Below, one piece after another: positions 42,739 through 52,571 of a stretch of 64,000 nucleotides of DNA. Source of the stretch: Paenibacillus aceris (lineage in GTDB: Bacteria > Bacillota > Bacilli > Paenibacillales > NBRC-103111); assembly GCF_017874035.1 (NCBI RefSeq), contig NZ_JAGGKV010000005.1, positions 410,247-474,246 on the forward strand. Reading direction: 5' to 3'. The notes below the pieces were generated by a model. The model did not search any database, had not been told where the DNA came from, and saw nothing but the letters and a program-made list of their open reading frames with translations. Position 1 is the stretch's first letter, and every line of letters starts with the position of its first letter. The translations under genes were made by a program, and so were the position numbers.

Positions 42739-44214
42739 TTAGATAATCGGCAAGTATACCGTAAAGGACGTTCCGACGTCTTCCTTGCTCTCTACAACTA
42801 TCTTACCGTCGTGGCCTATGATGATCTTATGGCAATAGGACAAGCCGATCCCCCAATTATTAACCGATGCTTTGGTGGTGAAAAAAGGATCGAAAATCGC
42901 CTCCAAATGCTCCTCGGCGACGCCGGGTCCGTTATCGGAAATCCGGATGAGCGCCCAACCGTTCTGCTGGCTCCGTTCGACTACAATGCGGCCATCATCC
43001 CGAAACAGGAGGGATTCACTGGCATTGAGGAGCAGGTTGTAGATGGCTTCAGTCAAATGATTGAAATCGATATAACAATTAGCGGGCAGCGTGTCTGGCG
43101 AATAGTCGACTTGGCAGCGGCTAGCCTGTTCGTTTAGGCGGGCAATTGCATGCTGAACCGGAAGATCGATAGACATCGGTTGGAGATTCAGGCTTATATT
43201 TTTTAATTTATCAGCGGCATCGTTAATGCTGGCGAGCGCCGATTGTGACGATCGTAAGATGAGGTCAAGACTATACAAGGATTCACTGTCCGCTTGATGG
43301 CGTTCTTTCAGATAGGCTGCCTCGGACTGAATGCCGATCAAATGATTTTTGAGGGCATGTGTAAAGGCACGCGTACCGAGCGTTGCCGTGTCGATGCTTT
43401 TATTAATTTGAATATCGCGATTTTTACGGTAATTCTCGATGGAGTTAAACTTGTACATAAGGTAAATCATCAAAAACAAGATTAAATAAATGGCAAATGG
43501 AAACACCGGAAGAAGGATCGACTGATAGCCAAGAGGAGGCTGCAGATAGTTGAAATATCCTTTCAGATACGTTTCTTTGACCAATACTTTCGGGGCCCAG
43601 GAAAAAATAAACAGATGGATCACGACGAGCGGAATAAAGAGCAAGACATGATACAATGTCAAATTTTTGATAAACTTAATTTTCGGATAATTCAAATAAT
43701 AGTTGATCAATAGGCCAAAAGCAACAAAAAGTATGAGGTAGCGAAGGCTCTTTATAGCAATTTCCATCGCGCTAAAGAACAGCAGGTTATCAATCCGGTT
43801 GCTTAGGGCGATATGAAAAGAAGGATCATAGTAGGTGGTCTCGATAATAAAAAAGAGTAAGATCCCTCCATAGCCTATCCTTTGTTTCAATGTGCTTAGG
43901 CTGCGGGTGAAGGCAATGGCGAAGCCAAGCAGTGAACAGTAGAATAGCCCAACGCCGATGTTCAGCATGCGAATAAGCCAATCGGGATTGAATTTGGTCA
44001 GGACCAAATAATTCCAGGTGCCGGGACTGAAATCAAAGAAGGTGTGAATGACATTGAAATAGTAATTAAATTTACTCAGGTACAACGTGAAGGATACGAA
44101 AGAAAGCACCCAGCCGATGATGATGCCATACATGAAGCGGGTTGACGCATGATTTAGCTTTTTGTACGTGAACAATATGGTGAAAATGAGCAGTACAAGT
44201 GTAACGAACAGCAT
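42739..44214 (-). CDS. Sensor histidine kinase with multi-pass membrane sensor
   Basis: 491 residues. The first ~250 residues hold about six to seven hydrophobic segments and no large extracellular domain, so the signal is sensed in the membrane. The phospho-acceptor His is in FTHALKNHLIGIQSEA, followed by HATPase motifs (IYNLLLNASESL, ISDNGPGVAEEHL, GIGLSYCHKII). It pairs with the LuxR-type regulator. This design differs from the YesM-type kinases of the first island. Confidence 0.88.
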   Translation of the reverse strand: MLFVTLVLLIFTILFTYKKLNHASTRFMYGIIIGWVLSFVSFTLYLSKFNYYFNVIHTFFDFSPGTWNYLVLTKFNPDWLIRMLNIGVGLFYCSLLGFAIAFTRSLSTLKQRIGYGGILLFFIIETTYYDPSFHIALSNRIDNLLFFSAMEIAIKSLRYLILFVAFGLLINYYLNYPKIKFIKNLTLYHVLLFIPLVVIHLFIFSWAPKVLVKETYLKGYFNYLQPPLGYQSILLPVFPFAIYLILFLMIYLMYKFNSIENYRKNRDIQINKSIDTATLGTRAFTHALKNHLIGIQSEAAYLKERHQADSESLYSLDLILRSSQSALASINDAADKLKNISLNLQPMSIDLPVQHAIARLNEQASRCQVDYSPDTLPANCYIDFNHLTEAIYNLLLNASESLLFRDDGRIVVERSQQNGWALIRISDNGPGVAEEHLEAIFDPFFTTKASVNNWGIGLSYCHKIIIGHDGKIVVESKEDVGTSFTVYLPII

Positions 44215-44344
44215 AGGATCACTTCCTTCTCTTCAGGCAAAAAGGGGGGAATAAAACATTCATCTGTCTGCCTGCCTGGTGTCTACGTATAATTCAAAAT
44301 AAGAAAGCGCACACAAATCATATCAAAAAAAGGGTGGGTGTCAA

Positions 44345-45664
44345 ATGAAAAAAAGTTTAAAGCTTGCTGTGACAGGCTCTTTGCTGTTGGGATTGCTGGC
44401 CGGATGCGGGACCGCCGGGCAAACGGCAGGAGATAAAAGCACGGCATCTCCGGACGCCAAAGCGGCTCAAGTGAATTTGAAAGCAACTGTACTTCAGGAT
44501 GATTTGGAAACGTTTAAAAAGGCTTACGAAGAATTTAGCAAAGAGAACCCGACAATCCAAGTGCAATTTGAAACGATTCCACAGGCACAGTACTACGAAA
44601 AACTTCGCATGCAGTTGTCCTCCGGGGATAGTATCGATTTGTTCGGTGGCAATATGGATGTGTTTCTGGACACTGGCATTTTGGAGCCGTTAGACGATTA
44701 TGTCAAAAAGGCGAACGTGGATGTTTCTGGGTATGGCCCGTTGTATGATGCGTTAAAAGTTAATGATAAAGTTTTCGGACTTCCATACCGGAAATCCAAC
44801 TGGATGCTGTTCTACAACAAAACGTTGTTCGATCAAGCCGGCGTTGCCTATCCGAAAGCGGATATGACATGGGACGATTTCCGTGAACTGGCGAAGAAGA
44901 TGACGAAAGGCGAAGGCGCCAACAAAACTTACGGTGCATTCTTGCATCCATGGGCACAAACGTGGTACATGCAAGGCGTTCAAACCGGCGCTTCGATCAT
45001 CGATAAAGACCTAACGGCGTTCAAGAAAGGCCTTCAATTCCGGATGGATATGGAAAAAGACGGTTCGATCATGGGTTGGTCAGAGCAAATTACGACAAAT
45101 GCACATTACAACGCCGCTTTCCAGAAGGGCAATGTGGCGATGAATCTGATCGGGGATTGGCATGTGGCACAGCTTAGACAAGCAGAAGCAGAGAAGAAAA
45201 TCAGCTTTGATTGGGACGTTGTTCCAGTTCCGCATCCGGATGGCGTAGCAGCCAATACTAGTTTGGCTACTCCGGTGTCCTTGATGGTGAACAAGAACTC
45301 TAAGCACAAAGAAGAAGCGTTCAAAGTGGTTCAATTCATGACTGGCGTGAAAGGTGCGAAGCAGTTTGCGGCGAAAGGCTTTCTCACTGGTTACATCAAT
45401 GATGAAATCCGTAAGACGTATATTGGCGACGGCAGCTTGAAGCCTAAAAACATCCATTATTTCGTGGAACAAAAAGAATATCCGGAATATCCGCTGCTGC
45501 CAGGCGTGAAAAACATTTTGGTGAACAGCGTCTATAAGCAAGAAGGCGAAATGGCTTTAACTGGCGCTCAGACCGTTGATCAAGCGATTCAAAAGATCGG
45601 CCAACGCGTTGCATCCGAATGGGCCGATAAATATGCCAAAGATTACAAAGCAGGCAAAAAGTAA
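44345..45664 (+). CDS. CUT1 extracellular sugar-binding lipoprotein
   Basis: 439 residues. Lipoprotein signal with lipobox LLAGCGT (Cys near residue 21), then family 1 solute-binding fold (FKKAYEEFSKENPTIQVQF; WMLFYNKTLFDQAG; later VNKNSKHKEEAFKVVQFM). GGGTGGG precedes the ATG. A TATAAT at 44288-44293 has no good -35, which fits control by an activator such as the divergent two-component pair. It feeds the two downstream permeases and stands in one operon with a sulfatase, so a sulfated oligosaccharide is the inferred ligand. Confidence 0.92.
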   Translation: MKKSLKLAVTGSLLLGLLAGCGTAGQTAGDKSTASPDAKAAQVNLKATVLQDDLETFKKAYEEFSKENPTIQVQFETIPQAQYYEKLRMQLSSGDSIDLFGGNMDVFLDTGILEPLDDYVKKANVDVSGYGPLYDALKVNDKVFGLPYRKSNWMLFYNKTLFDQAGVAYPKADMTWDDFRELAKKMTKGEGANKTYGAFLHPWAQTWYMQGVQTGASIIDKDLTAFKKGLQFRMDMEKDGSIMGWSEQITTNAHYNAAFQKGNVAMNLIGDWHVAQLRQAEAEKKISFDWDVVPVPHPDGVAANTSLATPVSLMVNKNSKHKEEAFKVVQFMTGVKGAKQFAAKGFLTGYINDEIRKTYIGDGSLKPKNIHYFVEQKEYPEYPLLPGVKNILVNSVYKQEGEMALTGAQTVDQAIQKIGQRVASEWADKYAKDYKAGKK

Positions 45665-45683
45665 GTGACAGAACAGAAACGGC

Positions 45684-45711
45684 CGGGCTTCGCTCAATGT
45701 AGTGAAGCTCG
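45684..45711 (+). other. Intergenic stem-loop between binding protein and permease genes
   Basis: CGGGCTTCGCT-CAATGT-AGTGAAGCTCG forms 11 base pairs (with G-U pairs) and no T run. Like the hairpins at 4043-4066 and 24702-24741, it follows a binding-protein gene and may set the ratio of its message to the rest. Confidence 0.6.
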
Positions 45712-45735
45712 ACTGCTTCGATAGGGGTGAAGCAT

Positions 45736-46626
45736 ATGAAGGGTTCGAGCAAAGCATTACGGCGTAATCGATTGACAGGGTATACATTTCTGCTTCCCAA
45801 TATACTTGGATTTTTGATTTTTATTTGCTTACCGGTGTGTGCTTCCTTCCTCATGAGCTTTACGGACTGGAACGGGTTTGGTGAAATTGAATTTGCGGGA
45901 TTATCGAATTATACGCGTTTATGGAGCGATGAAACGTTCCGTATCTCCCTGCTCAATAGTTTACTTATGACAGCCGTTTCCGTACCGGTGACGCTGATTC
46001 TTGCGATTTTGGCAGCAGTCGCCCTCAATAAAGGATTGAGAGGCGTTAAAATATTTCGAACGGCGATTTTCCTGCCGCATATTACGGCAACCATTGCCGT
46101 AGCCGTCGTGTGGCAGCTGCTTTATAACCCGACCATGGGGCCGATTAACGGCTTCCTCAGAAGCCTTGGGATCGACAATCCGCCAACTTGGCTTGCATCG
46201 ACACACTGGGCGCTCCTTTCAGTCATTATCGTCAGTATTTGGCATTCGATCGGTTACTATATGGTGCTTTATTTAGCGGGCCTGCAGGGAATTCCAAAGG
46301 ATCTCTATGAAGCAGCGGAAATTGACGGCGCAGGCAAAGTCTCACAGTTCCGCAATATAACACTGCCGATGCTATCGCCGGTCATTTTCTTTACGATTAT
46401 TATGGGCATTATCAATTCGTTCAAAGTATTCGATCTGGTCTATGTCTTGACCAAAGGTGGACCTGGCCGTTCAACGCACATGCTGGTTTACGACATTTAT
46501 TATACGGCCTTCCAGCGCTTTGAATATGGCTATGCCTCTGCCATGGCTTACGTGCTGTTCGCGATTATTCTAGTCATTACGTTGATTCAATTTAGAGGGC
46601 AAAAACGTTGGGTGAACTACTCCTAA
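45736..46626 (+). CDS. CUT1 sugar ABC importer permease (MalF/UgpA-like)
   Basis: 296 residues. First membrane segment GYTFLLPNILGFLIFICL; EAA loop YEAAEIDGAGKVSQF followed by ITLP. A GTG at 45727 is in frame but AGGGGTG is better read as the ribosome site of ATG 45736. Works with the lipoprotein upstream and the permease downstream. Confidence 0.92.
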   Translation: MKGSSKALRRNRLTGYTFLLPNILGFLIFICLPVCASFLMSFTDWNGFGEIEFAGLSNYTRLWSDETFRISLLNSLLMTAVSVPVTLILAILAAVALNKGLRGVKIFRTAIFLPHITATIAVAVVWQLLYNPTMGPINGFLRSLGIDNPPTWLASTHWALLSVIIVSIWHSIGYYMVLYLAGLQGIPKDLYEAAEIDGAGKVSQFRNITLPMLSPVIFFTIIMGIINSFKVFDLVYVLTKGGPGRSTHMLVYDIYYTAFQRFEYGYASAMAYVLFAIILVITLIQFRGQKRWVNYS

Positions 46627-46659
46627 CGAGGTTAACGGGTAGAGAAGGGAGAAGCCAAC

Positions 46660-47538
46660 ATGAATATACGAATAGAGTCAAGACAGACGATGGTGACGTT
46701 ACCGAGGCGAACTCCACTTGGCGCATGGATTAGAAAAACGGTTTTATATGCAGTCGTGACCGTTGTCGCCTTGTCTATGGTTGTTCCTTTCCTCTGGATG
46801 CTTTCCGCATCAGTGAAGTCGGAGGCGGAAATTTTTGGCTTCCCCATTCAGTGGATACCGAGTCACTTTTACTGGTCAAATTATAGCAAGGTATGGACAC
46901 AACTTCCTTTTTTTACCTATTACTTGAATACGATCAAAATCGCTTTGTTTACTACGCTGCTGCAAATTATTACATGCTCCACTGCTGCTTATGCGTTTGC
47001 CAAAGTGAAATTTCCGGAGCGGGATAAACTGTTCTTCATGTATGTGGCAACGATGATGGTGCCTTATCAAGTCATGATGATTCCACAGTTTATGTTAATC
47101 AAGAAAATCGGGTTAATCGATTCGCATTGGGCGTTGATTTTACTTGGGGCTTTTAGTCCATTTGGCGTGTTCTTGTTCAGACAATTTTTTATGTCCATTC
47201 CAGAGGAGCTCTCGGAAGCTGCCAGAATCGACGGCTTGAGCGAGTTTGGCATTTATGCTCGGATCATCCTGCCGCTCATTCGGCCTGCGATTGCCAGCTT
47301 GACGATCTTTACATTCATGCACGCATGGAACGATTTCCTTGGTCCTTTAATCTACTTGAATTCGGATAACTTATTTACCCTCCAGCTCGGTATGCAGCAT
47401 TTCCAATCAGAACATGCCACGGAGTACGGCCCGTTAATGGCAGCAGCGGTTTGTGCCATTATTCCAACCATTTTAATTTACTTTATGGCCCAAGACCATT
47501 TCGTCGAAGGGATTTCCGCAGGAGCGGTTAAAGGGTGA
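46660..47538 (+). CDS. CUT1 sugar ABC importer permease (MalG-like)
   Basis: 292 residues, six membrane segments; EAA loop LSEAARIDGLSEFGI; ends GISAGAVKG. Followed after seven bases by the sulfatase gene, so import and sulfate removal are co-expressed. No ATPase gene nearby. Confidence 0.92.
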   Translation: MNIRIESRQTMVTLPRRTPLGAWIRKTVLYAVVTVVALSMVVPFLWMLSASVKSEAEIFGFPIQWIPSHFYWSNYSKVWTQLPFFTYYLNTIKIALFTTLLQIITCSTAAYAFAKVKFPERDKLFFMYVATMMVPYQVMMIPQFMLIKKIGLIDSHWALILLGAFSPFGVFLFRQFFMSIPEELSEAARIDGLSEFGIYARIILPLIRPAIASLTIFTFMHAWNDFLGPLIYLNSDNLFTLQLGMQHFQSEHATEYGPLMAAAVCAIIPTILIYFMAQDHFVEGISAGAVKG

Positions 47539-47545
47539 GTCTATC

Positions 47546-48964
47546 ATGAAGCCAAATATCATTTATATTTTTGCAGATCAATGGCGGAAGCAGGCTGCCG
47601 GTTTTATGGGGGAAGATCCTGTCATCACGCCAAATATCGACCGATTCGCGCAGGAGAACCTAGTGTTTAACCATGCGCTCTCTTGTACGCCGCTTTGCTC
47701 TCCGCACCGGGCTGCGCTCATGACAGGCAGGTATCCGCAATCGACCGGTGTCTATACGAACTGCAAGATCGGAGCGGATGTCATGCTAAGCGAGGACGAG
47801 GTTTGTATTGGGGATGCGCTGAAGGCGGCGGGGTACCAAACTGGTTATATCGGCAAATGGCATCTCGATTTACCCGAGCAAAATCGGTGTCAGGAGCCTG
47901 AGTCCGGAGCGCGTGATTGGGATGCATATACACCGCCGGGGCCGAAACGGCACGGCTTTGATTTCTGGTATTCTTACGGTGCGTACGATCATCATCTGAA
48001 GCCGCATTATTGGAAAGACACGCCGGAGATGATTCAAGTCGACCAGTGGTCATTGGAGCATGAAACGGATGTTGCGTTAGACTTTATTCGGTCAAAAGCA
48101 AAAGAAACAGAGAAGGACAATGGACCGTTTGCATTATTTGTCTCTTGGAATCCGCCTCATAGCCCCTTTGAACTTGTGCCAGAACGCTACAAGGAAATCT
48201 ATAGTGAAGGGAAGTTGAGCTTGCGTCCGAATGTGAGCTCGGAGCAGCTTGCTGCGCATACGGGGGAGCCCTTTGAAAGCGGGGATGAGGCGCTGAATCG
48301 GTACACCCGTGATTACTTTGCGGCGGTTTCCGGCATGGATGAACAATTCGGCCGGATTTGGCGGGAAGTTGAGGAGCTCGGGATTGCGGAAAACACGTTG
48401 ATCGTGCTCTCATCGGATCATGGTGAGCTCATGGGCTCGCACGGTTTAATGGCGAAGCATTCCTGGCATGAGGAATCCATTGCCATTCCTTGTCTAATGA
48501 GTTGGAGAGGCACGATTGGGCAAGGCAGCACGAATTTGCTTTTTAACAGTGTGGATATTATGCCTACGCTGCTTGGCCTTGCCGGCGTCACCGTTCCTGC
48601 GGCTGTAGAAGGATTCGACCTAACTCGTGATATTCTCGGAACGGGTCGTACCGACATTTCCTCAGCTTTTATTTCCGCTTTCCCCGGCAGAAAGGATGCG
48701 ATTGAGCAATTTGCCGCTGCTGGCTTGGATAATCGACAATATGGCTGGCGTGGCATCCGCACAAGCCTGTATACCTATGTTGTTCATAAAGGATACACGC
48801 CCGGCGCAGCAGTGCAGCGCTTATTCTATGATCATGAGAAGGACCCGTATCAGCTCAATCCCGTAGTGATGCAAGAGCGGCCGCAGACGAAGCTTCTGAT
48901 TTCTTTGGAGGAGGAGCTGCAAAGCTGGCTAGATCGCACGGAGGATAGGTTTGATCTGGCGTAA
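47546..48964 (+). CDS. Cys-type sulfatase without signal peptide
   Basis: 472 residues of the formylglycine sulfatase family (S1). It begins KPNIIYIFADQWR with the first metal-binding Asp, and carries the modification motif CSPHRAALMTG with Cys51 as the residue converted to formylglycine. Metal/substrate positions GKWHLD and SSDHGELMGSHG are present. There is no signal peptide, so it should act on imported sulfated sugars in the cytoplasm. It lies last in the importer operon. No maturation enzyme (FGE or anSME) is visible in this window, so one encoded elsewhere is required. The sulfated substrate is inferred to be a glycosaminoglycan fragment because PL8 lyase genes follow. Confidence 0.9.
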   Translation: MKPNIIYIFADQWRKQAAGFMGEDPVITPNIDRFAQENLVFNHALSCTPLCSPHRAALMTGRYPQSTGVYTNCKIGADVMLSEDEVCIGDALKAAGYQTGYIGKWHLDLPEQNRCQEPESGARDWDAYTPPGPKRHGFDFWYSYGAYDHHLKPHYWKDTPEMIQVDQWSLEHETDVALDFIRSKAKETEKDNGPFALFVSWNPPHSPFELVPERYKEIYSEGKLSLRPNVSSEQLAAHTGEPFESGDEALNRYTRDYFAAVSGMDEQFGRIWREVEELGIAENTLIVLSSDHGELMGSHGLMAKHSWHEESIAIPCLMSWRGTIGQGSTNLLFNSVDIMPTLLGLAGVTVPAAVEGFDLTRDILGTGRTDISSAFISAFPGRKDAIEQFAAAGLDNRQYGWRGIRTSLYTYVVHKGYTPGAAVQRLFYDHEKDPYQLNPVVMQERPQTKLLISLEEELQSWLDRTEDRFDLA

Positions 48965-48994
48965 AGCTTTTGAAGATTTTGCAAGCAAGCATAT

Positions 48995-49031
48995 ATAAGA
49001 GCGCGCAGAGTATGGATATGTGCGCTCTTAT
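48995..49031 (+). terminator. Rho-independent terminator after the sulfatase gene
   Basis: ATAAGAGCGC / GCGCTCTTAT, ten base pairs with a 17-base loop and TTTTT after. Confidence 0.85.
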
Positions 49032-49095
49032 TTTTACTGCCAGTTAGAAATCGTCCCTCAAAAAGTTCATATCTCAGCCCAAAGGATGAACGTAA

Positions 49096-51348
49096 ATGAT
49101 GAATGCTACGGTAAACCGACAAAGGGTTATGACGGTCTTTTATAGATATTTGCTTTCTTATATGCTGCTGCTCTTTTTACCTATGCTTTTTTTGGGAATT
49201 ACCGGCTATTATCAATTATCAACCATTGTGGGGGACGAAGTTGAAAGAAACAATCAGTCGCTTTTGAATAACCTCCAGATCGAGGTAGATAACAAACTAA
49301 TTCTAATGAATAAAATTGCCATTCAGATTACGGAATCCCCAGAGTTGTCACCTTATGTGCTGACACATGACATGTTTAGTATGTATCAAGGAAAAAAGAT
49401 ATTGGAAAGCAAGGTTGCAGATGACAGTATTCGTGAAATTGTTCTCCATATTCGCGGATCTGAACAGTTATATTCTTCGTTAAGTACCTATAAGGTCAAA
49501 GACTATGCAAGTAAATTTTACCGCTTTACCAATTGGACCGAGGAACAATTCGATGAAGATTTGAACAATGTGAACACCACCATGCTTCGGCCGGCAGAGG
49601 ACGTTTGGATAGAGGGGTTACCCACACAACGTTTGATTACTTATATCGTGCCGATTCCGTTCAAGAACCAAAAACCGTATGGTACGGTCGTGTTTGAGCT
49701 GAAGGAGGAGGCATGGCTTAAAGGTCTTAATCCAGATCTGCTGCTGCCCAGCGGTAACGCGATCGTTTTCGATCAAAAAGGCAGGGTAATATTCGCCTAT
49801 CAGCAAGAGGATTATTTGAAATCCGTCGACTTTTACAAGCAAATCGTGCATGGGGACAACCAATTACATATTCAGGAGTTTCAGCATAAAAAGTTTGTGG
49901 TTTCGGCTCAGAAGTCAGCCCAAAGCGGTCTGACCTATGTAACAATGCTTTCCCACTCTTCTGTCGTTGCGCCAGTTAAGCAAGCCATCTTGAAGTGGAT
50001 TAGTTACTTGCTGATCATTTTGATCATTGGCTGTGGAGTCGTTTACGTTGTTATGGTACTTAATTACAATCCGGTTAAAAAGCTGGCTGCTCTCGTAGAA
50101 ACAATTCGAGGTCAATCGATCCGCAAATCAAACGAATTCGAAGCGATTGGCAGCGTTATTCACGATATTGCCGATTCTAACCGCATCTTGGGCCGCAAGT
50201 TGGAAGAGAATCGTTCAGCGATAAGAGACCATCTGCTCGGCAGCTTACTGAGGGGAGAATTTCAAACACTGGATGAAGTAAATGAACGGGGCGAGGAGGT
50301 TGGCGTTACTTTCCCTTTTCCACATCTCACCGTCATGATCCTAGAGGTCCCTGTTTCCCAAGTGTCCAATAAGGAAAAGTTGATTATGGAAGTGGAGCGG
50401 CAGTTCGGAGAAGAGGCTAGGGGGCATGTTAAGTTCAGCTTAGAAGAAAGAAGAACGATTTTTATTATGTCCTGTAGAGGCACTTCAGAGGATAGGAAGC
50501 TGTGGTTGAACACTTTGCATGTTCATTTGAGTACGACTTTTGTCATGCCGATTACGATGGGGATTGGCAATTGTTATACGGAACTGTCGCAAGTAGGTCG
50601 TTCATATTTGGAAGCATCCACGGCGATTGATTACAAGATGATCAAAGGCAATCAGCGAGTGATCTTCTTCAGTGACCTAATGGCGCATGATCATACAGAT
50701 TTCTTAAACCCCAGACGTGTTCTGGAAGAATTGGAAATCGTGCTGCAGTATGGCGATGCAACGCGAATTACTATGGGTGTCCATCAAATCGCCATGAAAA
50801 TGAAACGAAGCGGAATGACCTTGTTCATCGCAAAAGAGCTTTGTTATGACATGATTGGTAAATTTATCACGTTCATGGAAAATAGAAGTCCCGGGAGCTC
50901 AAGCGGTAACTTGCCGGACGTCTTAACTTTGATCGACTATACAACGTTGGATGAAATTGCCGATTTGCTCACAACCGCCTGCACAACGTTATGTCTTTCC
51001 CTTGAGGTGCCAAAGCCTGTTTCCACTGCCGTAACAATCGACCAAATAAACCAATTTATTTTACAGTCCTACAGCGAATATGATTTCTCCGTACAAAAGA
51101 TTGCCGAGCACTTCTCTCTTTCCTTATCTTATTTGAGCCGTTATTACAAAGAACAGACAGGCAGAACCGTCATGGAATATTTGAATGAGGTGCGAATCGA
51201 ACAGGCAAAACGCTTGCTTCGAAACAATAACAGTTCTGTTAAGGAAATTGTACAACAGATAGGCTACTATGATGTGTCTAGCTTTATACGTAAGTTCAAA
51301 CTGCAAGTCGGCTTAACACCTGGCGAGTACCGAAAACAGTTTAAGTAA
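49096..51348 (+). CDS. Membrane AraC-type regulator with extracellular sensor
   Basis: 750 residues. A membrane segment near residues 18-37 (YMLLLFLPMLFLGITGYY), an extracellular region of about 260 residues, a second membrane segment around 300-322 (WISYLLIILIIGCGVVYVV), a cytoplasmic middle region, and a C-terminal AraC DNA-binding domain (AEHFSLSLSYLSRYY and VQQIGYYDVSSFIRKF). These one-protein systems (YesS-like) bind DNA while held in the membrane and usually control the next operon. Here that is the Lpl-type importer with two PL8 lyases, preceded by inverted repeats at 51379-51460. Confidence 0.9.
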   Translation: MMNATVNRQRVMTVFYRYLLSYMLLLFLPMLFLGITGYYQLSTIVGDEVERNNQSLLNNLQIEVDNKLILMNKIAIQITESPELSPYVLTHDMFSMYQGKKILESKVADDSIREIVLHIRGSEQLYSSLSTYKVKDYASKFYRFTNWTEEQFDEDLNNVNTTMLRPAEDVWIEGLPTQRLITYIVPIPFKNQKPYGTVVFELKEEAWLKGLNPDLLLPSGNAIVFDQKGRVIFAYQQEDYLKSVDFYKQIVHGDNQLHIQEFQHKKFVVSAQKSAQSGLTYVTMLSHSSVVAPVKQAILKWISYLLIILIIGCGVVYVVMVLNYNPVKKLAALVETIRGQSIRKSNEFEAIGSVIHDIADSNRILGRKLEENRSAIRDHLLGSLLRGEFQTLDEVNERGEEVGVTFPFPHLTVMILEVPVSQVSNKEKLIMEVERQFGEEARGHVKFSLEERRTIFIMSCRGTSEDRKLWLNTLHVHLSTTFVMPITMGIGNCYTELSQVGRSYLEASTAIDYKMIKGNQRVIFFSDLMAHDHTDFLNPRRVLEELEIVLQYGDATRITMGVHQIAMKMKRSGMTLFIAKELCYDMIGKFITFMENRSPGSSSGNLPDVLTLIDYTTLDEIADLLTTACTTLCLSLEVPKPVSTAVTIDQINQFILQSYSEYDFSVQKIAEHFSLSLSYLSRYYKEQTGRTVMEYLNEVRIEQAKRLLRNNNSSVKEIVQQIGYYDVSSFIRKFKLQVGLTPGEYRKQFK

Positions 51349-51378
51349 ATAAGCTATTGCTTTTGATTTGAATATTTG

Positions 51379-51460
51379 GGTTGAAAATCGCATATGTGCG
51401 GTTCAAATTCAACATATCCGGTTGAAAAGGGGCAGATAATAAATATCGCATACTGCGATT
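51379..51460. promoter_or_regulatory. Pair of inverted repeats upstream of the Lpl-type operon
   Basis: Two related dyads: ATCGCA-TATG-TGCGGT (51387-51402) and ATCGCA-TAC-TGCGAT (51445-51459). The first is itself flanked by GTTGAA and TTCAA(C) inverted repeats, and GGTTGAAAA occurs again near 51420. This pattern suggests two binding sites for a dimeric regulator, most simply the AraC-type protein encoded upstream. Confidence 0.5.
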
Positions 51461-51572
51461 GGCGATCTCACTTATATACCGGATGCAGCGGTGATGTTTA
51501 AATATCAATTATACATGCAATTGCCTTCATAGGAGTTGCATCCATAAAGATACAGTGGAGGTGAAAATAAAA

Positions 51573-52553
51573 ATGTCATTGAAGTCGAATGTGGTGAATG
51601 TCAAAATGACAAACAAGCGTAACAACCAGCAAACGTCTAAAATCGAGCTGTCCAAAACGATCAAAAAAATTGCGCGTAATTACGATTTGTACCTTCTTCT
51701 TCTGCCAACGCTTGCCTATTTTATTATTTTTCATTATATACCGATGTATGGCTTGCAGATTGCATTTAAAAATTTCAATCCGGTAAAAGGGATCGTCGGC
51801 AGTCCATGGGTTGGCTTCGATCATTTTGAACGATTCTTTCAATCGTATCAACTGGGAACGATTATTAGAAATACGCTTGGTATCAGTATCTATGAACTTC
51901 TGGTGGCGTTCCCTGCTCCGATCATTCTGGCGTTAATGATTAACCAGCTAACAAGCGAGCGTTTTAAACGTTTTGTGCAAACGGTTACATACGCTCCGCA
52001 TTTCATCTCCACAGTTGTTGTAGCCGGAATTGTCTATTTGCTTCTGTCTCCCAAAACAGGCGCAGTGAACAACCTGCTAGGTGTATTCAACATCGAGCCC
52101 ATATTTTTTATGGGTAGTGCCGATTGGTTCAAAACCGTGTTTGTCTTCTCCGGGATTTGGCAAAATATGGGCTGGGGAACGATTATCTACCTTGCTGCTC
52201 TGACATCCGTCAATCCTGAATTCCACGAGGCAGCGGTCGTCGACGGAGCGACGAAATTGCAGCGCGTGTTCTACATCGATATCCCAGCGATCATGCCGAC
52301 AGTTATCATCATGTTGATTATGAACATGGGGCATATGATGAGTGTTGGTTTCGAGAAAGTCTATTTGATGCAAAATCAACTGAATATCGATTCGTCAGAG
52401 ACGATCCAGACATACGTTTATAAATCGGGACTTGTGCAAGCCCAGTACAGCTATGCATCTGCGATCGGTTTGTTTAACACCATTATCAACTTTATTTTAT
52501 TAATCAGTGTAAACAAAATAGCTAAATCATTAAAACAAACGAGCTTATGGTAA
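51573..52553 (+). CDS. Lpl/Ytc-type polysaccharide importer permease (LplB-like)
   Basis: About 326 residues. The N-terminal LYLLLLPTLAYFIIFHYIPMYG stretch and GLQIAFKNFNPVKG are typical of the LplB/YtcP-associated permeases found with large polysaccharide loci. EAA loop FHEAAVVDGATKLQR. A GTG at 51555 is in frame, but GGAGGTG at 51556-51562 is the ribosome site for ATG 51573. Confidence 0.92.
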   Translation: MSLKSNVVNVKMTNKRNNQQTSKIELSKTIKKIARNYDLYLLLLPTLAYFIIFHYIPMYGLQIAFKNFNPVKGIVGSPWVGFDHFERFFQSYQLGTIIRNTLGISIYELLVAFPAPIILALMINQLTSERFKRFVQTVTYAPHFISTVVVAGIVYLLLSPKTGAVNNLLGVFNIEPIFFMGSADWFKTVFVFSGIWQNMGWGTIIYLAALTSVNPEFHEAAVVDGATKLQRVFYIDIPAIMPTVIIMLIMNMGHMMSVGFEKVYLMQNQLNIDSSETIQTYVYKSGLVQAQYSYASAIGLFNTIINFILLISVNKIAKSLKQTSLW

Positions 52554-52571
52554 AGGGAGGAGGGGGAATCT

